This document shows positions 1-6,875 of a DNA stretch of 34,550 bases, one piece after another. The notes below the pieces were generated by a model, which was not told the origin of the DNA, ran no database searches, and saw only the letters and a list, made by a program, of their open reading frames with translations. Every line of letters starts with the position of its first letter. Position 1 is the stretch's first letter. Source of the DNA: an uncultured Rhodospirillales bacterium (lineage in GTDB: Bacteria; Pseudomonadota; Alphaproteobacteria; Acetobacterales; Acetobacteraceae); assembly GCA_903864895.1 (NCBI GenBank), contig CAIPHQ010000216.1, forward strand, positions 1-34,550, written 5' to 3'. The translations under genes and the position numbers were made by a program.

Positions 1-486
1 AATCAGGCCGCGCAGCGCGGCATGGAACGGCTGCCACAGCGTGCGAACCCGCGATTCGGCATCGGCAAAGCGCAGCTTGCGCCGGTAAATCGGCTCGCCT
101 GAGGTCACCACACGGGCGATGGTGCCCAACCCCGCGCCCACCCGCGCGCTGGTGGTGTTCACCCAATCCGGCAGCGCCTCCTCGAACATCGCCGGGTCGA
201 GTTCCCATGCCTCGCGGTTGGCGTCGCAATAGGCGCGCGGGAAGGTGGCGGCCAGCAACGGCGCGCCGAGGCTGGGTGCGGACTCGAACAGTTCGTCGAC
301 AAAACTGTCCTCGCTGCGGCGCAGGCCAAGCCGGTCAATGCGGACCGCTGCCACGAAATCATCACGATAGCGCCGCCCGGAATGCGGTGAGGCGAATACC
401 AGCGGGGTTGTCTGCCGCTGTGGCCGGACCAGCGTGAAGGCTGCGTCCGGCGGAGTGGCATTTGGGGAAGCGGGCGGGAAATCCAT
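1..486 (-). CDS. N-formylglutamate amidohydrolase (partial, N-terminal 162 aa)
   Basis: The reading frame runs off the left edge, so only the first 162 residues are seen. It is not a complete ORF, but the translation is diagnostic: VFASPHSGRRY (about residues 30-40), SFVDELFESAP (61-71), GAPLLAATFPRAYCDANRE (75-91), and a GTIARVV..GEPIYRRKL stretch near 121-138 match the N-formylglutamate amidohydrolase family. These enzymes hydrolyse N-formyl-L-glutamate to formate and glutamate, typically as the last step of a histidine degradation route, in the cytoplasm. Start chosen at the ATG complementary to 484-486; an in-frame GTG at 540 is the only clear upstream alternative, since an in-frame stop lies just beyond it. 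It is divergent from the Hint-domain gene. The family call is strong; the role in histidine breakdown is inferred because no other hut gene is visible. Confidence 0.85.
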   Translation of the reverse strand, partial: MDFPPASPNATPPDAAFTLVRPQRQTTPLVFASPHSGRRYRDDFVAAVRIDRLGLRRSEDSFVDELFESAPSLGAPLLAATFPRAYCDANREAWELDPAMFEEALPDWVNTTSARVGAGLGTIARVVTSGEPIYRRKLRFADAESRVRTLWQPFHAALRGLI

Positions 487-656
487 GCGCCCATTGAAGC
501 CGCCCGGCCCTCTGGCGGCAATGCGTGCGCGAAGGGTCACGAAACGTCCCTATGACGAGCGATTGCGTGCCACGGAGCATTACGAAACTTGACACTTGCG
601 GTTTCGGCTGGCAATCTTCTCGCCAGTGCGGCAATTCGGGTTCGGCGGGGATTACC

Positions 657-1748
657 ATGGCAAACTACTCGGCTTACGATATCGATCTCACGGCGGTTCC
701 CATCGTGGGCCAGGCGTTCGCGATCACCAGCGCTGACGCGCAGAATTTCGTGATCTCTGACCAGTCCACGACCGACGCCAGCGGCTTCGGCAACCCGTTG
801 CTTGGCCACTCCGCCTCCACCGATACCGGTGGCTCCGCGAACGACCGTGGTTTGACGGGCAACTCGGGGTTCGCCAACACGTTTTACACAAGCGACACGG
901 GTTCGTTTGACGCGGCGCAGTCGAATGACCTGCAGTACATTGGCACAGCCATTGTGAATGGCGTGGCCGGGTTCATCGCCCGCGTGCTGACGGTTGACAG
1001 CACCCCGGGTGCCAACCCGTTTGACTCAGCGACCACGCACTTCCTGTTCATCGTGCCGAGCGCGTCGGCGCAGCCGGGTGTTGGCGATAACGGCAATGTG
1101 GGCAATCTGGCGTCTAACGTAGTGACGGCGGGCGACTGGAATTTGCAGTTCAACGGCCCGGCGCCGCTGTTCTGCTTCGTTGGTGATACCATGATCGCCA
1201 CTGCCGATGGTCAGAAGGCCGTGCAGGATCTGGCAGTTGGCGAAATGGTCCTCACCGCGTCTGGCGCTGTCGCCCCGGTGCGCTGGGTTGGTGCCAGCAC
1301 CGTGTCGCGCGTGTTCGCCGATCCGGCGCGCGTGCTGCCGGTGCGCGTGAAGGCGGGCGCGCTGGGTGAGAACCTGCCCGTGAACGACCTGCTGGTCTCT
1401 CCGGGCCATGCGCTGCTGCTGGACGGCGTGCTCGTGCAGGCCGGTGCGCTGGTGAATGGCACCTCGATCGTGACCGAGACGGCCATGCCGGTGGTGTTCA
1501 CCTACTACCATGTGCAGCTGGACAGCCACGACGTGCTCCTCGCCGAGGGCGTGGCCGCCGAGAGCTTCCTGGATGGGGCCGAAGACATGCGCTTCGACAA
1601 CATCGACAGCCGCCCGGCGCAGGTTGACGGCATCCGCGAACTGCCGATGGCGCGCGTGAAGTCCGCCCGTCAGGTTCCGGCTTCGATCCGCGCCACCATC
1701 GCTGCTCGCGCGGCGCTGGTCGCGGGTGACGTGGCCGTTGCCGCCTGA
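657..1748 (+). CDS. Hint-domain (Hint_2-type) protein
   Basis: A 363-aa protein with two parts. Residues 1-170 are a Gly/Ser/Thr/Asp-rich domain with no signal peptide or membrane segment. From Cys173, its only cysteine, a Hint (hedgehog/intein) domain begins: CFVGDTMIATADGQKAV is the Cys-1 splicing-type block, followed by VRWVG and a VSPGHALLLDGVLVQAGALVNG-type block with the conserved histidine. Such Hint_2 proteins are common in Acetobacteraceae and Rhodobacterales and are thought to self-process at the Cys; the role here is unknown. There is no C-terminal His-Asn/Cys block or C-extein, so autoprocessing rather than splicing would be expected. The ATG at 657 follows a GGCGGGG ribosome-binding site at good spacing; a longer reading frame from 525 has no comparable signal. 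A strong terminator follows, so the gene is monocistronic. Confidence 0.85.
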   Translation: MANYSAYDIDLTAVPIVGQAFAITSADAQNFVISDQSTTDASGFGNPLLGHSASTDTGGSANDRGLTGNSGFANTFYTSDTGSFDAAQSNDLQYIGTAIVNGVAGFIARVLTVDSTPGANPFDSATTHFLFIVPSASAQPGVGDNGNVGNLASNVVTAGDWNLQFNGPAPLFCFVGDTMIATADGQKAVQDLAVGEMVLTASGAVAPVRWVGASTVSRVFADPARVLPVRVKAGALGENLPVNDLLVSPGHALLLDGVLVQAGALVNGTSIVTETAMPVVFTYYHVQLDSHDVLLAEGVAAESFLDGAEDMRFDNIDSRPAQVDGIRELPMARVKSARQVPASIRATIAARAALVAGDVAVAA

Positions 1749-1774
1749 TCTGCTAACGCCTTGATATAAAATAG

Positions 1775-1803
1775 CCGGCCATCGCAAGATGGCCGGTTTT
1801 TTT
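1775..1803 (+). terminator. Rho-independent terminator after the Hint-domain gene
   Basis: Perfect 8-bp stem CCGGCCAT (1775-1782) with ATGGCCGG (1789-1796), a 6-nt loop and a run of seven T (1797-1803). It lies 26 nt after the stop codon of the Hint-domain gene. Confidence 0.93.
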
Positions 1804-1859
1804 GTGCCTGACCGCCGAAATATGCGTGCAACAGACAGCGGGATTGGCCGCACCACCTC

Positions 1860-1888
1860 TTGCGCCGCGCCACCGGACCCTCTAGGAA
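1860..1888 (+). promoter_or_regulatory. Candidate sigma-70-type promoter for tRNA-Val
   Basis: TTGCGC at 1860-1865 and TAGGAA at 1883-1888 are separated by 17 nt and end about 21 nt before the tRNA. The match to consensus is modest. Position and spacing are the main support. Confidence 0.35.
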
Positions 1889-1909
1889 ATCCTCACCGAC
1901 GCGGCTTGT

Positions 1910-1984
1910 GGGCGCGTAGCTCAGCGGGAGAGCACCACCTTGACACGGTGGGGGTCACAGGTTCAATCCCTGTCGCGCCCACCA
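1910..1984 (+). tRNA. tRNA-Val (anticodon GAC)
   Basis: Complete cloverleaf: acceptor GGGCGCG (1910-1916) pairs with CGCGCCC (1974-1980). The anticodon stem CCACC/GGTGG encloses loop TTGACAC, with anticodon GAC at 1942-1944. The T arm has GGTTCAATCCC. The CCA end is encoded (1982-1984). GAC reads valine GTC and GTT codons. It stands alone between two terminators. Confidence 0.96.
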
Positions 1985-2010
1985 TACGTCATGTGTATGC
2001 CGGCAAGATC

Positions 2011-2042
2011 GCCGCCCTTGCCATCGCATCGGGCGGCTTTTT
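2011..2042 (+). terminator. Rho-independent terminator after tRNA-Val
   Basis: Stem GCCGCCC (2011-2017) with GGGCGGC (2031-2037), a 13-nt loop and five T (2038-2042). It is about 27 nt downstream of the tRNA 3' end. Confidence 0.8.
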
Positions 2043-2066
2043 GATGGGCTGGATTGTGCGGTCTGG

Positions 2067-2282
2067 TCAGATGGCAGCGGTCTTTGTTGTGCCCAGGCGC
2101 CATTCCAGCCGTGGGACACTGAACCCGAACATCTGCTGCCGGCAGCCGTTCAGGCGCCGCCGCGCTTCCGCTGCCATCGCACGATAGGCTGCGCGCTCCA
2201 CCGGGTCGCGGCTGGACGCTGCCAGAACCCGGCACTCCAGCAACTGGGCCGTATAGCGGGAAACATCGGTGGTGATCGCCAT
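2067..2282 (-). CDS. Small hypothetical protein (71 aa)
   Basis: A 71-aa basic protein beginning MAITTDVSRYTAQLLECRV. The middle (about residues 25-45, RDPVERAAYRAMAAEARRRL) is predicted helical and resembles short alphaproteobacterial proteins with an arginine-rich 'DP..R..Y..MA.EWRRL'-like helix; this resemblance is from memory and weak. The start is the ATG complementary to 2280-2282, preceded by AAGGCGAG. A longer in-frame ORF reaches 2663, but that extension is antisense to the metallo-beta-lactamase-fold gene and is taken as spurious. It lies downstream of that hydrolase on the same strand (64 nt gap) and could be co-transcribed. No function is assigned. Confidence 0.55.
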   Translation of the reverse strand: MAITTDVSRYTAQLLECRVLAASSRDPVERAAYRAMAAEARRRLNGCRQQMFGFSVPRLEWRLGTTKTAAI

Positions 2283-2346
2283 GGCGCTCGCCTTGTGGAC
2301 TGCCGGAACTTGCCCCAGCCCAAGCGTGACGAACGGGCGTGCCGGT

Positions 2347-3009
2347 TTATTCCCCCGCCTGCAAAAAAGGATTGCCCCGGCGTTCGGCACCAAATGTGGA
2401 CCCCGGGCCATGTCCGCACAAAAACGAGATATCGTCGCCCAGCGGCAGCAGCTTGCCGTGAATGGCAGCCAGCAGGGCGGCGTGGTCGCCATACGGGAAA
2501 TCCGTCCGCCCGATGCTGCCACGGAACAGCACGTCACCCACGATGGCCAGTTTGATCGCGAGTGCCACGAACACCACGCTGCCCGGTGAGTGCCCGGGGC
2601 AGTGCAGCACGTCAAACGCCACCCCGGCGGCGCTGATGCGGTCGCCCTCGGCCAGCCAGCCATCGGGGGTGGCGTTTTCCAGCCCGGTCATGCCGAATTG
2701 GGCCGCCTCCGACTCGATGCGGTCGAGCAGGAACTTGTCGCGGATATCCGGGCCGATCACCGGGGCGGCGCGCCCGCTGGCTGCCAGCAGCCGTTGCAGC
2801 GGCATCGCCCCGCCCGCGTGGTCGAGATGGCCATGCGTCAGCAGAATGGTTTCCACCAGCATTCCGGTCTGGCGAATGGCATCCATGATCTTCCCGGCTT
2901 CACCACCAGGGTCAATCACCGCGCCGCGCCCGCTCGTGGCATCCCACAGCAGCGTGCAATTCTGCTGGAACGGCGTGACCGGCACGATGGCGGCTTTCAG
3001 GTCGGGCAT
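2347..3009 (-). CDS. MBL-fold metallohydrolase (glyoxalase II-like)
   Basis: A 220-aa protein of the short metallo-beta-lactamase/hydroxyacylglutathione-hydrolase-like family (YcbL-type size). It has a full set of putative metal ligands: THGHLDH (58-64), His140 in CPGHSPGS, Asp159 in VGDVLFRGSIGRTDFPYGD, and His200 in CGHGPGST. It is probably cytoplasmic; such enzymes hydrolyse thioesters such as S-lactoylglutathione, but the exact substrate is unknown. The start is the ATG at 3009, preceded by GGAG at 7-nt spacing and 26 nt after the upstream permease stop, so it is probably the last gene of the minus-strand permease operon. An overlapping 506-codon frame that extends this gene upstream crosses the permease in another frame and is not real. 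Confidence 0.87.
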   Translation of the reverse strand: MPDLKAAIVPVTPFQQNCTLLWDATSGRGAVIDPGGEAGKIMDAIRQTGMLVETILLTHGHLDHAGGAMPLQRLLAASGRAAPVIGPDIRDKFLLDRIESEAAQFGMTGLENATPDGWLAEGDRISAAGVAFDVLHCPGHSPGSVVFVALAIKLAIVGDVLFRGSIGRTDFPYGDHAALLAAIHGKLLPLGDDISFLCGHGPGSTFGAERRGNPFLQAGE

Positions 3010-3035
3010 GTTCGGCTCCGCGCAGGCTGGATGGC

Positions 3036-3908
3036 TCAGCGCGGCACCGTCCCGAAGGTGGCCCCGCGCAGCAGCTGGTTTTGCAGGAAGAACGCCACCA
3101 GCAGCACCGGTGCCAGATAGATGGTGCCAGCCGCAGCGAACAGCCCCCAGTCGGTGCCGAAATCCGCCCCCAGCACCCGCAGCATGGCCACCGGAATGGT
3201 GCGGCTGTCCACGCCGGACAGCATCTGGCTGAACAGGAAGTCGTTCCAGGTGAACACCAGCGCGATGATGGCGGTGGCCGCCAGACCGGCCCGCAATTGC
3301 GGCAGCACGATGCGCCACAGAATGGCCGTTTGCGACGTGCCGTCCAGCCACGCCGCTTCCTCCGCCTCGCGCGGCAGTTCGATGATGAAGCTGCGCAGCA
3401 TCCATATGGCGAACGGCAGATTGAACGCGGTGTAAACCGCGATCAGCCCCGTATAGCTGCCGCCCAGGCCAATCTTGCTGAAGATCACATACAGCGGAAT
3501 GATCGTGGTCAGCGGCGGGATCATCCGCATCGCCAGCGTGTAGAACAGCAAATACGAGCGGCCCGGCAGCCGCATCCGCGCAAAAGCGTAGGCCGCCAGC
3601 AGTCCCACCGCGAGCGCCAGCGAGACACTGACGGCGGCGATGAACAGGCTGTTGAAGATGTACAGCTGAAACCCGTCCGGGAACACCTGCCGGTCGTTTT
3701 CCATGCCGGTGAACAGACTGACGAAATGCTCGAATGTGGGTGTGAAGATCAGCTTTGGCGGCACCGCCAGCGTGTCTGGCCGTGACTTGAAGGCCGCCAG
3801 CAGCATCCACAGCACCGGCACGAAATACACCAGCCCCACGGCGGCCGAGCCGAAGGTGCGGCCCCATCCGGCGGGGCGGAACAGCGGATGGTTGCCGTCC
3901 TGGTCCAT
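3036..3908 (-). CDS. Carbohydrate ABC transporter permease, MalG type (pair 1)
   Basis: A 290-aa inner-membrane permease of the binding-protein-dependent (MalG-like) family with about six hydrophobic segments. It carries the EAA loop for ATPase contact (EEAAWLDGTSQTAILWRIVLPQ, about residues 190-211) and the C-terminal FLQNQLLRGATFG typical of MalG-type subunits. The start at 3908 (MDQDGNHP) has AGGAGG 9 nt upstream, so an in-frame ATG at 3938 is rejected. Its start lies one base past the stop of the preceding permease, indicating tight translational coupling. It is clearly similar to the permease at 9394-10266 along its whole length, including the GWGRT N-terminus and the QNQLLRG end, so the two are paralogues. 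No ATPase or binding protein accompanies it on this strand. Confidence 0.92.
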   Translation of the reverse strand: MDQDGNHPLFRPAGWGRTFGSAAVGLVYFVPVLWMLLAAFKSRPDTLAVPPKLIFTPTFEHFVSLFTGMENDRQVFPDGFQLYIFNSLFIAAVSVSLALAVGLLAAYAFARMRLPGRSYLLFYTLAMRMIPPLTTIIPLYVIFSKIGLGGSYTGLIAVYTAFNLPFAIWMLRSFIIELPREAEEAAWLDGTSQTAILWRIVLPQLRAGLAATAIIALVFTWNDFLFSQMLSGVDSRTIPVAMLRVLGADFGTDWGLFAAAGTIYLAPVLLVAFFLQNQLLRGATFGTVPR

Positions 3909-3909
3909 C

Positions 3910-4851
3910 TCAGGCCTCCTGGTCCCGGTTGCGCTCACGGATGGCGTGGAAATACAGGTTCACCAGCACGATGATGACAAACGCGCTGAAATTGGCCAAT
4001 GCGGCCGCCCGCCCGGTCTGGAACAGCACGAAGGCCGTGCCGTAAATCTGGGTGGACAGGCTTTCGGTAGAGGTGCCCGGCCCGCCATTGGTGATGGCCG
4101 AAATCAGGTCGAACGCGTTGAACGACTCGATCGTGCGGAACAGCACCGCCAGCAACAGCACACCGCGCACCGAGGGAAAGATCACCGTGCGGAAGCGCAG
4201 CCACTTACCGGCGCGATCCACTTCCGCGGCTTCACACATTTCCTTCGGCACGCTGGACAGCCCGGACATGACCATCAGCATCACGAACGGCGACCACATC
4301 CATGCGTCCGCCACCACCAGACTGATCATCGCCGAGGTGGGTGAGCCCAGCGGTATGAAGCCGTGGCCAACCAGCGGCCGCATGATCCACGCCACGAACC
4401 CGAAGGTCGGATCATAGAAAAAATTGAAAAACGTACCCACGGCGACAGTGGACAGCAGCATCGGTGTGAGTACCAGCATCAGTATCAACCGCCGCCCCGG
4501 AAACGGGCGGTAGAACAGCCACACCAGCAGCACGCCCACCACAAGCTGAAGCCCCACGCTGCCCAGAATCAACTGGCCGGTGTTGGTGACTTTCTCCCAG
4601 ACGCCGTCATCGGTCATCAACTCGACGTAATTGCCCAGCCCGAGGAACCGGGGCGGAGTATGCGGCCGGTCGGCGCGGAAGCGGTAGAAGCTCATGCCGA
4701 TGGACCATAGAATCGGCACCAGGTTCATCAGGCACATCACCACCAGTGCCGGGGCGGCAAAGCGCCAGCCCAGTCCGGGACTGGCGAATGTGCCGATGCC
4801 GCCGCGCGCGCTGCGAGGCACGGTCATTGTGGCGGAGCGGGAGGGTGCCAT
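3910..4851 (-). CDS. Sugar ABC transporter permease, MalF type (pair 1)
   Basis: A 313-aa inner-membrane permease with about six membrane segments. The EAA loop is visible as EMCEAAEVDRAGKWLRFRTVIFPS, followed by the NGGPGTSTESLS motif common to UgpA/MalF-type subunits. The start is the ATG at 4851, with GGAAG 5 nt upstream; a second in-frame ATG at 4827 is possible. It is the first gene of the minus-strand operon permease-permease-hydrolase and is divergent from the VOC/ABC operon. It is paralogous to the permease at 8417-9382, sharing GGPG(T/S)STE and FQTGRA(A/S)AL. Substrate unknown; it could share the binding protein and ATPases encoded on the other strand. Confidence 0.92.
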   Translation of the reverse strand: MAPSRSATMTVPRSARGGIGTFASPGLGWRFAAPALVVMCLMNLVPILWSIGMSFYRFRADRPHTPPRFLGLGNYVELMTDDGVWEKVTNTGQLILGSVGLQLVVGVLLVWLFYRPFPGRRLILMLVLTPMLLSTVAVGTFFNFFYDPTFGFVAWIMRPLVGHGFIPLGSPTSAMISLVVADAWMWSPFVMLMVMSGLSSVPKEMCEAAEVDRAGKWLRFRTVIFPSVRGVLLLAVLFRTIESFNAFDLISAITNGGPGTSTESLSTQIYGTAFVLFQTGRAAALANFSAFVIIVLVNLYFHAIRERNRDQEA

Positions 4852-5154
4852 AGCGCTTCCATGAACGGCCGGCCTTCGCAAAGCTGCAGTTGCTGCAGGA
4901 GCTACATTCCCGGCAGCCCGGGGCGCGGTGGGGCAGCCCATGGCGGCTCGGCAATGGATGCCTCCGTCAACGATAGGCGGGCGCTTCCGGCCAGCGCAAG
5001 CGGCGCCGCCACGGCGCGCATTTGTCTGACACGTGCGAAAACACCATTGCACGGTGGGGGTACTGCTAATACCAATACGTCAACCAAGGCGTGAAACTGA
5101 CAACGAAGGCGCCCCATCCGCAATGTGGATGGCTGGAAACGGGAGACGGATCGA
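4852..5154. promoter_or_regulatory. Divergent control region between the two halves of the transport locus
   Basis: A 303-nt non-coding stretch between divergent ABC-transporter operons; both promoters must lie here. The most distinctive part is around 5066-5086, where TAATACCAATACGTCAACC occurs with a possible -35 TTGCAC at 5047-5052. CGTGC and GCACG arms just upstream form a weak inverted repeat. A related sequence (TATTACCAACGTGTTGG) lies upstream of the oxidoreductase operon near 18402-18418, so a common regulator is conceivable. No regulator gene is present in the window. Operator assignment is inference. Confidence 0.4.
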
Positions 5155-5646
5155 ATGCTGGTGAACCAGCTGTTCCATATCGCCATCAAGTCGCCGAACG
5201 TCGAAGCGACCCGGCGGTTCTATATGGACGTGCTTGGCATGACACTGGCGGCCCGCCCGCAGTTTTCATTTCCGGGCGTCTGGCTGCAGGCACCGGTGCC
5301 GGGCGGGCAGGCGCTGTTCCACATCTATGGCGGTGACGCGGCGCTGGAGCCGGACGGCAGCATGACCAGCGGGACCGGCGTGATTGACCATGTGGCCATC
5401 ACCGTGCACGGCTTTGCCGACACCCGGCGGCGCGTGCAGAAATACGGTCTGGCCTATCGCGAGAACAAAGTTCCCGGCGTGGGTCTGTGGCAGTTCTTTG
5501 TGTATGATCCAAGTGCCGTGCTGCTGGAGTTGAGCTATCTTGCGATCAGCGAGGACCTGGAAGAATTCGAGATTCCGCCGCATTTGCAATACAAGCCGCG
5601 GGAGCGTTTCTTTGATACAGAAAGCTACCGGCAGTTTTACGGTTGA
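5155..5646 (+). CDS. VOC family protein (glyoxalase/dioxygenase-like)
   Basis: A 163-aa protein of the vicinal oxygen chelate fold, with two beta-alpha-beta-beta-beta modules. Candidate metal ligands are His8 (LFHIAI), His56 (LFHIYGG), His79 (IDHVAITV) and Glu125 (LLELSY). The modules begin with the typical RRFYMDVLGM and end with VYDPSAVLLEL. Members include glyoxalase I, extradiol dioxygenases and epimerases; which reaction occurs here cannot be told. The start is the ATG at 5155 after GGGAGACGG; an in-frame ATG at 5125 gives a 10-residue extension without a good ribosome site. It is the first gene of the plus-strand operon, 31 nt before ATPase A, suggesting a role in metabolism of the imported compound. 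Confidence 0.85.
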   Translation: MLVNQLFHIAIKSPNVEATRRFYMDVLGMTLAARPQFSFPGVWLQAPVPGGQALFHIYGGDAALEPDGSMTSGTGVIDHVAITVHGFADTRRRVQKYGLAYRENKVPGVGLWQFFVYDPSAVLLELSYLAISEDLEEFEIPPHLQYKPRERFFDTESYRQFYG

Positions 5647-5677
5647 GCGGTAGCGCGGAAAGGGCCGGATATTTCCC

Positions 5678-6802
5678 ATGGAACTGACCATCAGCGGCAT
5701 CGCCAAACGGTTCGGCGCGGTTGAGGCGCTGCGCGGTGTGACGCTTGCGGTGCAGCCCGGCGAGTTTTTCGCCATTCTTGGGCCGAGCGGCGCGGGCAAG
5801 ACCACGCTGCTGCGCATCATTGCGGGCATCGACAAGCCGGATGATGGCACCGTGCTGATCGACCGGCGCGACCTGTCGCAAATTCCCGTGCGGTCGCGCA
5901 ACACCGCCATGGTGTTTCAGACCTTCGCGCTGTACCCGCATCTCAGCACGTTCGAAAATCTGGCGTATCCGCTGCGTGAGGCGCGGGTGCCGGGTGATGA
6001 AATCAAGCGCCGCGTGGGCGAAATCGCCGAGATGCTGCGGTTGACCCACACGCTGGCGCGCAAGCCTGGTACGCTGTCCGGCGGTGAGCAGCAACGCTGC
6101 GCCATTGGCCGCGCGCTGGTGCGCCGCCCGCAATTGTTGCTGCTGGATGAGCCGCTGACCAATCTGGACGCCAAGCTGCGCCACGATACGCGCGCGGAAT
6201 TCAAGCGGCTGCATCGGGAACTGAAAACCACCACCATCGTCTATGCCACGCCCGATCAGCTTGAGGCGCTCAGCATGGGCGCGCGCGTCGGCGTGTTGAA
6301 CCACGGCAAGATTGTGCAGGTCGGCACACCGTCTGATTTGTACGAGATGCCCGGTGACGATTTCGTGGCCTCGCTGGTGGGTGACCCGCCGATCAATCTC
6401 GTGCCGGGTACGTTGCGCGCGGGCGCGGGCGGGCCAAGCATCGACATGCCATTCCTCGGGCTTGATGCGGCCCCGTGGCGCAAATCGCTGAACGGGTTTC
6501 CGGCAGGCACCAGGCTGAAGGTGGGATTGCGCCCGCAGGCCATCTGGCCGCGCGGCGGCAGCGAAAAGGGGCCGGTGTTCCCCGCGCGGGTGTTTCTGAC
6601 CGAACCGCTGGGCGATGTGACGATTCTGGACATCGTGGTGGGCGGCGACACGCGGTTGCGCATGGTACTGCCGCAGGAGCAGGCGTACAAGATCGCGGTC
6701 AATGACGCGATCGAGTGCTCGATCGATCTGGAACAGGTATGCCTGTTCACCCAGGATACCGGCACGGCAATCAGCCGCGCCGGGGTGGAGGCGGCGGCCT
6801 GA
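5678..6802 (+). CDS. ABC transporter ATPase A (MalK/UgpC-like, H-loop histidine replaced)
   Basis: A 374-aa cytoplasmic ATPase of the MalK/UgpC type. Visible motifs: Walker A GPSGAGKTT (35-43), Q-loop Gln81, canonical signature LSGGE (133-137), Walker B with catalytic Glu LLLLDE (153-158), and D-loop LTNLD. The C-terminal 130 residues form a TOBE-like regulatory domain. The H-loop is abnormal: the usual THDQ is TPDQ, with Pro192 encoded by CCC at 6251-6253. A homodimer would therefore lack both switch histidines. The rest of the gene is intact, so it is not a pseudogene. The other ATPase of the operon has the opposite defect, suggesting an A-B heterodimer. The next gene, the binding protein, starts 73 nt downstream. 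Confidence 0.93.
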   Translation: MELTISGIAKRFGAVEALRGVTLAVQPGEFFAILGPSGAGKTTLLRIIAGIDKPDDGTVLIDRRDLSQIPVRSRNTAMVFQTFALYPHLSTFENLAYPLREARVPGDEIKRRVGEIAEMLRLTHTLARKPGTLSGGEQQRCAIGRALVRRPQLLLLDEPLTNLDAKLRHDTRAEFKRLHRELKTTTIVYATPDQLEALSMGARVGVLNHGKIVQVGTPSDLYEMPGDDFVASLVGDPPINLVPGTLRAGAGGPSIDMPFLGLDAAPWRKSLNGFPAGTRLKVGLRPQAIWPRGGSEKGPVFPARVFLTEPLGDVTILDIVVGGDTRLRMVLPQEQAYKIAVNDAIECSIDLEQVCLFTQDTGTAISRAGVEAAA

Positions 6803-6875
6803 TGCGGGCCAACCGCTGATGGCCAGCCGTGCGTAAGAAACCAAATCTCGGCAACGTCCAAGGGAGTCAGAGAGA

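Noticed and set aside
2347-3867. 506-codon frame on the minus strand that joins a permease-region translation to the MBL-fold hydrolase
   Set aside because: The upstream two-thirds is the wrong frame of the MalG-type permease (Arg/His/Gly-rich). The MBL gene has its own ATG at 3009 with a ribosome-binding site.
5033-5052. CGTGC/GCACG inverted repeat in the divergent region as a primary operator
   Set aside because: Only 5-bp arms with a 12-nt spacer, common by chance in GC-rich DNA.
6251-6253. Pro192 in ATPase A as a sign of pseudogenisation or sequencing error
   Set aside because: The reading frame and all other motifs are intact, and the partner ATPase has a complementary change, so a functional asymmetric pair is more likely. 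A sequencing error cannot be fully excluded without reads.
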